From NCBI GenBank assembly GCA_002412555.1, contig DHVH01000316.1, positions 1 to 26,723 on the forward strand: 26,723 bases of DNA. The letters run 5' to 3'. The notes beneath the pieces are model-generated. The model was not told the DNA's origin and did no database searches. It saw only the letters and a list, made by a program, of their open reading frames with translations. The position numbers and the translations under genes were made by a program. Source of the stretch: Marinilabiliaceae bacterium UBA5213 (GTDB lineage: Bacteria; Bacteroidota; Bacteroidia; Bacteroidales; Marinilabiliaceae). Positions 16,609 through 23,053 of this stretch are shown piece after piece. Positions within the stretch are counted from its first letter, which is position 1; every line of letters starts with the position of its first letter.

Positions 16609-17946
16609 ATGAGACGACTAATAATGATGATGTTGGGTGTGGTGATGTTGGCATGCAGCACCACCGGCCAGCCCCTTAGTGGGGAAAAGCCTTTGGCTTT
16701 TCCCGGGGCAGACGGTGCCGGTAAACACACCGTCGGGGGCCGTGGGGGTGAAGTTTATGTGGTGACCAATCTGGACGACGAGGGAGAGGGTAGTCTTCGA
16801 AAAGGGATTCAAAAGCATGGTGCCCGTACCATTGTATTTGGGGTTAGTGGCAATATCTTGTTGAAGCGTCCTCTGGATATCAACAACGACAGCATAACCA
16901 TTGCCGGACAAACAGCACCAGGAGAAGGTATCTGTATTAAAGGATATGGACTTAATATTAAAGCCAATGAAGTGATTGTCCGGTATTTGCGCATTCGACC
17001 GGGTGATGTTTATGAAGTAGAACAGGATGCTGTATCCTCTATTGGACGTAAGAATATTATCATCGATCATTGCAGCATGAGCTGGGGTAATGATGAGGTT
17101 TTATCTGCCTATAACATTGAAAACTTGACGGTTCAGTGGTGCCTGATCAGTGAGAGTCTCAATGAATCTCATCACCACAAGGGCGAACACGGCTATGGCG
17201 GTATTTGGGGTGGCAATAAAGCCACTTTTCACCACAACCTGCTGGCCCATCATACCAGTCGCAACCCCCGTTTTCAGGGCGGTCGCAGTCTTAAAGCCGG
17301 TCAGCAGGAACTGGTCGAGATGGTCAACAACGTGATTTACAATTACGCTGAAAAGGCTGCATATGCCGGTGAAGCCGGTCAGTACAATATGATTGCCAAC
17401 TATTTTAAGCCGGGACCAGCCACTTCAAAAAGTGAGCTGAAGTTCATGGTTGAACCCTATGCCCCTTTTGGCAGGTTTTATTTGGAGGGGAATATTGTGG
17501 TGGGTGCCCCCGAAGTCACCGCAGATAATGCCTTGGGCATAAATACCAAAAGAGGTGCTTTAGAAGAAATGCTTGCGCTTGAACCCTTCTCCGTTTCTGA
17601 TTATCAGGTGCGGGATGCTGAAACGGCCTACGAAGCGGTATTGGCAGGTGTTGGCGCCAGTCACCAACGCGATGTGATTGATCAACGGATTATTTCTGAA
17701 GTCCGTGAAGGAAGCGCTACCTACGGCCGAAATGGCATACTGGACAGTCAGGAGCAGGTGGGCGGATGGCCGGAATTGTTGAGCACTGAGGCTCCGTTGG
17801 ATAGTGACGGTGATGGCATGCCTGATGCATGGGAGTTGGCCAATGGTCTGGATCCAAATGAATCAGGAGACCATAGCGCTTATGATTTGTCTCATTTGTA
17901 CACCAATATTGAAGTGTATATGAGCAGTCTGGTTGCCAACGAATAG
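16609..17946 (+). CDS. PL1 family pectate lyase, lipoprotein (third copy)
   Basis: This is a third PL1 paralogue (445 residues) with a lipoprotein signal ending at VMLAC (Cys16). The ATG at 16609 is chosen over upstream in-frame codons inside GH105 because the signal peptide starts here and the gap is 19 bp. The core starts at FPGADGAGKHTVGG and carries IIIDH (D153, H154) and SRNPRF (R218, R221). The C-terminal DSDGDGMPDAWELANGLDP module and TNIEVYMSSLV tail match the other copies. It lacks the DERQTENDALWG-type segment, having DVYEVEQDAVSSIG instead, so substrate preference may differ. It is followed by a terminator. Confidence 0.92.
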   Translation: MRRLIMMMLGVVMLACSTTGQPLSGEKPLAFPGADGAGKHTVGGRGGEVYVVTNLDDEGEGSLRKGIQKHGARTIVFGVSGNILLKRPLDINNDSITIAGQTAPGEGICIKGYGLNIKANEVIVRYLRIRPGDVYEVEQDAVSSIGRKNIIIDHCSMSWGNDEVLSAYNIENLTVQWCLISESLNESHHHKGEHGYGGIWGGNKATFHHNLLAHHTSRNPRFQGGRSLKAGQQELVEMVNNVIYNYAEKAAYAGEAGQYNMIANYFKPGPATSKSELKFMVEPYAPFGRFYLEGNIVVGAPEVTADNALGINTKRGALEEMLALEPFSVSDYQVRDAETAYEAVLAGVGASHQRDVIDQRIISEVREGSATYGRNGILDSQEQVGGWPELLSTEAPLDSDGDGMPDAWELANGLDPNESGDHSAYDLSHLYTNIEVYMSSLVANE

Positions 17947-17973
17947 TTTATATCGATGTTTTTTCTGTTTTGG

Positions 17974-18015
17974 ATACCTTTCCTGGCCCTTTGGGGCTGT
18001 GAAAGGTATTTTTCT
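17974..18015 (+). terminator. Rho-independent terminator after the third PL1
   Basis: ATACCTTTC (17974-17982) pairs with GAAAGGTAT (18001-18009), with an inner GCCC/GGGC stem, followed by a T-rich stretch. It lies 28 bp after the PL1 stop and 20-30 bp before the second GH28, so that gene depends on readthrough or a very close promoter. Confidence 0.8.
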
Positions 18016-18035
18016 ATCTTACTAAATTGTTAACC

Positions 18036-19385
18036 ATGATACAACCAAAGTTTTTAGTCCTTATAGGCTTGTTATTCCTATTGGCTTGTTCAACTGAGAA
18101 GCAGCAATTGGATACAAAAGAAGAGATTCTGGCCCGTATTGTGGCGCCCATCTTTCCTGATAATACATTCTTAATTGGGGACTTTAGCGGTGTTGGTGAC
18201 GGTACAACCGATAATAAACCAGCCTTCGAAAAAGCCATGCAGGCTTCGGAAGCAGCGGGTGGTGGCCGAATTATTGTGCCCCCGGGAGAGTATCTTGTCA
18301 ACGGTCCCATTCATTTTGTCAGTAACACAGAGTTGCATATAGAGGAAGGTGCCAGATTGTTTTTTAGTAGTGATCCTGCTCACTACCTGCCTGTGGTGGC
18401 TACCAGTTGGGAAGGTACCTTGCTGTACAATTACAGTCCTTTTATCTATGCTTACCAATGTGAGAATATAGCCCTTACCGGAAAGGGTACCATTGATGGT
18501 GAGGCCTCGGAGACCTGGCAATTGTGGCGTAACAATCAGAAAGAGAGTCAGCTACTTTCGAGGGAGATGAATAACAACGCGGTGCCGGTTGAAGAACGCA
18601 TCTTTGGTGACGGCCATTACCTGCGTCCGCACCTGATTCAATTCTACGATTGTAAGAACATTCTGGTGGAAGATGTTCTGATTGAAGATTCACCCTTTTG
18701 GTGTGTTCATCTGTTGATGAGCCGGAACGTGACAGTGCGGGGCGTTCGTTTTGATGCGCATAATAAAAACAACGATGGCATCGATCCGGAATATTCTCAG
18801 GATGTGTTAATTGAAAATGTGAGTTTTAACAATGCGGACGATAATGTGGCTATTAAGGCGGGTCGAGACTTGGAAGGCAGGACGCTGGGTCTGAGCACCA
18901 AAAACATCATTGTGCGCAATTGCAAGCTTAAAGGTCTGCATGGCATTGTAATAGGCAGTGAAATGGCTGCAGGTGTGCACAACGTGTTTGTCGAAAATTG
19001 TGAAGCGAGCGGTTATCTGAAGCGCGGCTTGTATATTAAATCCAATCCCGACAGGGGAGGGGAAATTTCACACATTTACTTTAAAAATGTGAAATTGGAT
19101 CTGGTGGAAGATGCCTTTTTTATTACCTCCTTTTACCATCAGGAGGGTGAGGGGCATGTGACCCATATTCACGATGTTTTTGTGGAGGACATATATTGCA
19201 GGGAAGGCACTGCCGCAGGTATTGTGGTGCATGGCTTTCCGGAATTGAAGGTGCATGACATCTATTTTACCAATGTTACCATTGAAAAGGCCGCTGTGGC
19301 ATTTGATTTAAAGGATGCCCGTCATATTGTTATGGAGGATGTTTCAATTGGGGGGCAGGCAGGACCGCCGACCTGGGCGCAATAA
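18036..19385 (+). CDS. GH28 family glycoside hydrolase lipoprotein (second copy)
   Basis: This is a pectin-directed beta-helix hydrolase (449 residues), lipoprotein signal ending LLAC (Cys18). The ATG at 18036 is preferred over an in-frame TTG at 18027. N-terminal VGDGTTDNKPAFEKAM and GGGRIIVPPGEYLVNGPI are typical of bacterial GH28. Catalytic blocks are N246-D247-G-I-D250, A-D268-D269, H302-G303 and a Y333-I-K335 block. Compared with the copy at 4196 the GHG motif reads LHG and RIK reads YIK, pointing to a different subsite and substrate, for example short or unsaturated oligogalacturonides; this is inference. It is the last gene of the plus-strand series and is followed by a strong terminator. 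Confidence 0.88.
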   Translation: MIQPKFLVLIGLLFLLACSTEKQQLDTKEEILARIVAPIFPDNTFLIGDFSGVGDGTTDNKPAFEKAMQASEAAGGGRIIVPPGEYLVNGPIHFVSNTELHIEEGARLFFSSDPAHYLPVVATSWEGTLLYNYSPFIYAYQCENIALTGKGTIDGEASETWQLWRNNQKESQLLSREMNNNAVPVEERIFGDGHYLRPHLIQFYDCKNILVEDVLIEDSPFWCVHLLMSRNVTVRGVRFDAHNKNNDGIDPEYSQDVLIENVSFNNADDNVAIKAGRDLEGRTLGLSTKNIIVRNCKLKGLHGIVIGSEMAAGVHNVFVENCEASGYLKRGLYIKSNPDRGGEISHIYFKNVKLDLVEDAFFITSFYHQEGEGHVTHIHDVFVEDIYCREGTAAGIVVHGFPELKVHDIYFTNVTIEKAAVAFDLKDARHIVMEDVSIGGQAGPPTWAQ

Positions 19386-19408
19386 AACAACACTGAGCTA
19401 AATGGCAT

Positions 19409-19461
19409 ACCACGGAGGCCACAGGTTGATGATTCAACCTTGTCTCCGTGGTTTTTTGTTT
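19409..19461 (+). terminator. Terminator hairpin, repeat copy 1 (left flank of toxin-antitoxin island)
   Basis: ACCACGGAG pairs with CTCCGTGGT, and AGGTTGA with TCAACCT, with a small internal mismatch. TTTTTTGTTTA follows. It terminates the GH28 gene. It is almost the same sequence, in the same orientation, as the hairpin at 20461-20514. Confidence 0.88.
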
Positions 19462-19496
19462 AAGGATGGATGCATATGAATGCGAAGCTTCAAAAG

Positions 19497-19540
19497 AAAG
19501 ATAGTTAAAGTTACCATAAATGGTAACTTTAACTATCTTT
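19497..19540. promoter_or_regulatory. 21-bp-arm perfect palindrome, candidate HigA operator
   Basis: The arms 19497-19517 and 19520-19540 are perfect reverse complements around a 2-nt AA spacer; the inner part reads GTTACCAT-AA-ATGGTAAC. It ends 7 bp before the higB start codon and covers the candidate -7 box TATCTTTG (19534-19541). Antitoxins of this class bind palindromes at their own promoter, so autorepression is the natural reading. Confidence 0.7.
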
Positions 19541-19541
19541 G
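19534..19541 (+). promoter_or_regulatory. Candidate -7 box of higBA
   Basis: TATCTTTG matches TAnnTTTG and lies 6 bp before the higB ATG, so transcription would start at or next to the start codon (leaderless or nearly so). The box is embedded in the right arm of the palindrome. Confidence 0.45.
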
Positions 19542-19547
19542 TATGGT

Positions 19548-19859
19548 ATGAGAATAATAAAAGAATCATCATTAATCGAGTATTGCAAGCAAAGCAAGTA
19601 CCAACAGGCTGAAGAGTCAGTAAAAGCCTGGATTTACGAGGTTCGGTTCTCTACATGGAACAATGCAAATGCACTAAAAGCAAAGTATGGCAATGCCAGT
19701 ATAATAAGTTCAAAAAGAGTAGTGTTCAATATTAAAGGCAATGATTATCGCCTGATTGTTGATATTGAATATAAGTTGAAAATAGTTTTTGTTGTTTGGT
19801 TCGGAACTCATATAGAATACGACAAAATAGACGTAAAAACAGTAAGTTATGCAAACTAA
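19548..19859 (+). CDS. higB: HigB-type mRNA interferase toxin
   Basis: This 103-residue RelE-superfamily toxin of the HigB_toxin family would cleave mRNA when its antitoxin is lost. Diagnostic stretches are MRIIKESSLIEYCKQ at the N terminus, AEESVKAWIYEV, RVVFNIKGNDYRLIVDI and the C-terminal FVVWFGTHIEYDKID. The ATG at 19548 is preferred over an in-frame TTG at 19539, which lies inside the palindrome and promoter box. It overlaps the antitoxin gene by 11 bp, so the two are translationally coupled in the toxin-first order normal for higBA. It has no link to pectin metabolism. Confidence 0.9.
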   Translation: MRIIKESSLIEYCKQSKYQQAEESVKAWIYEVRFSTWNNANALKAKYGNASIISSKRVVFNIKGNDYRLIVDIEYKLKIVFVVWFGTHIEYDKIDVKTVSYAN

Positions 19860-20313
19860 AATATTAAAGACAAAACAAGAGTACAACGAAGCTTGTGAAC
19901 GCATTTACACTTTGATTAACAGCAATGAAAATGCGATAGAACCCGACAGTCCGGAAGGTGAAGAAATGGAGCTTTTGTCTTTACTTGTTGAAAAATACGA
20001 GCAAGAACAATACCCGGTGGCAGCACCAAATCCGATTGAAGCCATCAAGTTTAGAATGGAACAGATGAATTTAAAACAGACTGATGTAGCACCCTTGTTC
20101 GGAGGAAAAACCAGGGTGTCGGAAATTTTGCATGGAAAACGCCCATTAACTTTAAAAATGATAACCCTGTTGAACAGATACTTAGGTATACCATTAGAAT
20201 CTTTAATTTTTGGGAATAAAGAAGTAAAACTAGAAGCTGAAAATAGAGAAAAACTTTTGAAGATAGAATCTATTAAAGAATATTTATCAGGTTCAAGGGC
20301 TGCAATGATTTAA
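19849..20313 (+). CDS. higA: HigA-type antitoxin, HTH XRE family
   Basis: This 154-residue antitoxin should neutralise HigB by binding and repress its own promoter. The N-terminal ~60 residues are acidic and helical (EPDSPEGEEMELLSLLVEKY). A Cro/C1-type helix-turn-helix spans about 62-118: IEAIKFRMEQMNLKQTDVAP, then GGKTRVSEILHGKRPLTLKM and LGIPLESLI. Such N-terminal extensions are usual in HigA partners of HigB_toxin proteins. A terminator-like hairpin lies 147 bp downstream. Confidence 0.9.
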   Translation: MQTKILKTKQEYNEACERIYTLINSNENAIEPDSPEGEEMELLSLLVEKYEQEQYPVAAPNPIEAIKFRMEQMNLKQTDVAPLFGGKTRVSEILHGKRPLTLKMITLLNRYLGIPLESLIFGNKEVKLEAENREKLLKIESIKEYLSGSRAAMI

Positions 20314-20330
20314 AACCTGGCGCACTGGGC

Positions 20331-20360
20331 CGGGAAAGCGGTGTTTCCCGCTTTGCGGGA
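20331..20360. repeat. GC-rich multi-hairpin segment after higA
   Basis: Three mutually exclusive stems can form: CGGGAAA/TTTCCCG (20331-20337, 20344-20350), AAAGCGG/CCGCTTT (20335-20341, 20348-20354) and TCCCGC/GCGGGA (20346-20351, 20355-20360). The last resembles the TCCCGC...GCGGGA hairpin of the leader repeats (14 of 15 bases of the hairpin as written on the plus strand in copy B). It could be a decayed fragment of that repeat or a boundary of the inserted island. Confidence 0.5.
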
Positions 20361-20460
20361 CAAGCACTCATCGTCAGTCAGCAAAAAACCATGCCAAACC
20401 GTCTTGTTTTAAAAAGCTGTAAAATCAAGCGCCGGCCGCCTATAGATTGATTCCATGCTT

Positions 20461-20514
20461 AAACCACAGAGACAAGGTTGATGCTTCAACTTTGTCTCTG
20501 TGGTTTTTTGTTTA
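20461..20514. terminator. Terminator hairpin, repeat copy 2 (right flank of toxin-antitoxin island)
   Basis: ACCACAGAGACAAGGTTGA pairs with TCAACTTTGTCTCTGTGGT around a short loop (one G-U pair), followed on the plus strand by TTTTTTGTTTA. It terminates higBA and may also serve the convergent uxaE, which ends at 20529, although its minus-strand T-run is weak. It closely repeats 19409-19461 in direct orientation. Confidence 0.85.
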
Positions 20515-20528
20515 TACCGGGATATCGC

Positions 20529-21779
20529 TTACAACGCCAATAAACGTTTCAGGTGGCGGTCGTAAATGTTTTCATACACACAGTGTCCTACAATATCAGC
20601 GTGCTGCTCGAGCAAAGCATTGTATTTGTCGATTTGTTCAGCAGCCAGTTTATAGCCTACATGCACCAGTTGACGCAGGTTGGGATTGTACTGCGGGTGT
20701 CCGGGGATGTGGCGCAGGGCATTGGCAAAGTCTTCATTGCTCCAATTTTTGACTGCTTCGGCTGTTGGTAACTGACTTTCATCAATATCAATAACATCGG
20801 CATATGGGGCACATAGTTTCTCCACATTTTGCAGGGCTTTGCCATAAATCTCTTTGACAAACTCCAGTGCTTCGCCGCCGGCCAGTGCCAGTCCAATCAC
20901 CTCTTCCAGCCAGGTAGTTCCTGCAGTTTTCAGGTGAAAGCCCTTGTCGTGTTTCTGAGTTAGTTCCCGAATGGGATCATAAATACTAAACTTGTCCGAT
21001 CCCGAGTGGATGCTGAGTTTAAGCTCTGCGGGTAAGCCAAAGATCTTAACAGCAAAATCAATCACCATCAGGTTGGCTTCAAATTCTATGGCAAATGCTT
21101 TGGTATCGCCTACATAGTCCACTCCCTTATTAAACCTACCGGTAAATTTGGGAGCAATGGTCTGGGCAGGCACTTTGTAATGGGCCAGCATGGCCAGAAT
21201 AAAGAACAGCTCCACTGGCGTTTGTGGTTCAGGTACCTCGTCCATCGATACCTCGGTGATGAAGTTACCCGCACCTTTGGCAGTTGCAATTTTTTTGTAG
21301 GTCTCACCTGCCATGCAGGCCGCATACAAATACTGATCTGCAATTTTTTCGATTTGTTCTTTAGTTGTCGCAAAGGGTTTTTCAATTCCGGGAATTGAAA
21401 AACTACCAATATAAGGGGCCATTTCTTCAATAAAGTCATCTCTTTGGGCACAATCTCCCTGCTTGCCAATATAAGAGGCCACGTCAATGGTAAAAAAGTC
21501 GGAGCTATCCATGAAGCGGTCAACCGTATCCAGATTAATATGGTCGGCATCTACAAAATAGGGTTTGTTCCAAGCCATTTCTTTAACGGTGACTTCTACG
21601 GCATTCCGGGCGTCGGAGGGCTCACTGCCAATGGTGGTGTGCTCACGGTTGGACTTGTTCCAGACCGGCGAAATATCGTAGCCTTTTTGGGTGGCTTCGG
21701 CTACTGCTTTTAACTGGTAGGAAGCCTGATGAGCAAAGCGATCGCCCATCCCAATCGAGTATTTTGATAGTTTTTTCAT
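20529..21779 (-). CDS. uxaE: Tagaturonate epimerase (UxaE family)
   Basis: This is a cytoplasmic 416-residue enzyme expected to epimerise D-tagaturonate and D-fructuronate, so galacturonate carbon can enter the mannonate branch without a tagaturonate reductase. The N-terminal KYSIGMGDRFAHQASYQL, PVWNKSNREHTTIGSEPSD and VDADHINLDTVDRF, with central LKLSIHSGSDKFSIYDPI and GFHLKTAGTTWLEEVIGLAL, are what I recall of the UxaE family in Bacteroidota and Thermotoga. The conserved His, Asp and Glu residues there suggest a metal-dependent sugar-acid enzyme. It is the last gene of the minus-strand uptake group, separated from lacI by 193 bp that are nearly all leader repeat B. The assignment is by recognition and context, not a search. 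Confidence 0.8.
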   Translation of the reverse strand: MKKLSKYSIGMGDRFAHQASYQLKAVAEATQKGYDISPVWNKSNREHTTIGSEPSDARNAVEVTVKEMAWNKPYFVDADHINLDTVDRFMDSSDFFTIDVASYIGKQGDCAQRDDFIEEMAPYIGSFSIPGIEKPFATTKEQIEKIADQYLYAACMAGETYKKIATAKGAGNFITEVSMDEVPEPQTPVELFFILAMLAHYKVPAQTIAPKFTGRFNKGVDYVGDTKAFAIEFEANLMVIDFAVKIFGLPAELKLSIHSGSDKFSIYDPIRELTQKHDKGFHLKTAGTTWLEEVIGLALAGGEALEFVKEIYGKALQNVEKLCAPYADVIDIDESQLPTAEAVKNWSNEDFANALRHIPGHPQYNPNLRQLVHVGYKLAAEQIDKYNALLEQHADIVGHCVYENIYDRHLKRLLAL

Positions 21780-21799
21780 ATTGAATTTTTGATCATGTT

Positions 21800-21975
21800 A
21801 TTTAAAATTATAATTCGTTACTGCCTTTTAAATCACTGATTTTAAACGACTTGCACTTACCGATTACAAAAGCATAACTTACTGAATATCATGAATTTTA
21901 TTTTGCCTATCAACCTAATGATCCCGCTTCGCGGGACTACGCTTCGCTTGTCTCCAACCTGACGATCTATTGTTA
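21800..21975 (-). repeat. Leader repeat copy B (inverted partner at 5985-6159)
   Basis: Read on the minus strand it begins at the lacI stop codon (TAA 21975-21973) and runs almost to the uxaE start, matching copy A over its whole length. There is one mismatch in the first 76 bp and about 80% identity after that. Both copies point into the 15.6-kb segment between them and both end just before a start codon, suggesting a leader or promoter unit. The GC-rich TCCCGC/GCGGGA hairpin lies at about 21922-21936. Confidence 0.85.
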
Positions 21976-23022
21976 AAAGAGGTCCACATTCTCAACATTG
22001 ATGATTTCAACGGGTTGGAATTCTTTTTTGGAGACAATCTGGCCGGTGGTCAGGTATTCAAACATGCGTTTGATGGCTTTTTCTGCCTGTTTCATGGGTT
22101 TTTGACCAATCAAAAACCGGATAATTCCTTTTTTAAGGTAGTCCGTGTTCTTACGGGTCAACTCATAACCAATCACAATGATATTCTGAAGTTTCCGACT
22201 CTCGATGTAGCGGGCGATGGCGTGCGTTTTAGCACTGCTGACCAATATGGCACCTATGTTGGGATTGGATTGGAGTATCTGGTCCATCCGCTCTTCTATA
22301 AGGGTCTTGTCTGATACCGGTATCTCCACCGTAATTTTCATACCATGGTTTTTGCCTGCATCTAAAAAATAGCTCATAAAACCCTGATTGCGGCGGTTAA
22401 GGTGCTGGGTGTTTTCCAGGTCTTTGGCCAGATTGACAATCAGAATATCCTTCTCAGGATTTAAACCATAATCGATAAGGCTGGCAGCAACGCGGCCACC
22501 CTGGTAAGCATCTTCTCCCACAAATGAAAGACAATTGGCATTTTCAATATAGGTATCAATGAAAATATAGGGAATGCTTTTTTCATCCAGCTGCTGACTA
22601 AATAAAATGGACTCCTTTTTTAGGATGGGGGCAAAAATGACCCCTTCCGGATTGTATTCAATAATTTCATTCGCTTTCTGAATAAAGTCAGCCTCATTGT
22701 GCAGCTCAAAGAAAAAGTATCGGACATCTACGTAAAAGGGCCTTAAATCTTTAACCGCTTTTTCGATGCCCTGAGGGTGCATCATCCAAAATACATTGTC
22801 GTCACCACCACGCGGCAATAAGGCCGCCAGGTGATATTGTTTTTTGGCTGTTAAAGCCTGTGCTACAATGTTGGGCTGGTAATGCATCTCACGGGCTATG
22901 GTCAGCACTTTTTCTTTTGTTTCAGCGGCCACTTCTCCGCGGTTGTGCAATACTCTGTCAACCGTTCCTATAGAGACGCCCGCCTTTTCTGCAATATCCT
23001 TAATTCTAACTTGCTTCATCAT
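21973..23022 (-). CDS. LacI-family transcriptional regulator
   Basis: This is a 349-residue sugar-responsive repressor. The N-terminal HTH reads VRIKDIAEKAGVSIGTVDRV followed by hinge-helix sequence YQPNIVAQALTAKK. The remainder is a periplasmic-binding-protein-like effector domain (LAALLPRGGDDNVFW, GVIFAPILKKES, FVGEDAYQGGRVAASLI, NIIVIGYELTRKNTDYL). It lies 31 bp after dctM and is probably in the same transcript, so it likely controls the TRAP/uxaE group in response to a uronate or its catabolite. Two adjacent ATGs (23022 and 23019) make the start ambiguous by one residue. No LacI-type operator with a central CG was recognised upstream of dctP. Confidence 0.92.
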   Translation of the reverse strand: MMKQVRIKDIAEKAGVSIGTVDRVLHNRGEVAAETKEKVLTIAREMHYQPNIVAQALTAKKQYHLAALLPRGGDDNVFWMMHPQGIEKAVKDLRPFYVDVRYFFFELHNEADFIQKANEIIEYNPEGVIFAPILKKESILFSQQLDEKSIPYIFIDTYIENANCLSFVGEDAYQGGRVAASLIDYGLNPEKDILIVNLAKDLENTQHLNRRNQGFMSYFLDAGKNHGMKITVEIPVSDKTLIEERMDQILQSNPNIGAILVSSAKTHAIARYIESRKLQNIIVIGYELTRKNTDYLKKGIIRFLIGQKPMKQAEKAIKRMFEYLTTGQIVSKKEFQPVEIINVENVDLF

Positions 23023-23053
23023 TTGATGAGTGTATGGTGCTATTGGTTAATTG

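Noticed and set aside
19409..20514. Integron cassette with attC-like sites around higBA
   Set aside because: The flanking hairpins have terminator T-runs and lack the paired RYYYAAC/GTTRRRY core sites expected of attC. No integrase is present.
20447..20752. 101-codon plus-strand reading frame over the second terminator hairpin and the uxaE 3' end
   Set aside because: Runs through a terminator stem and antisense to uxaE; it has no plausible start region.
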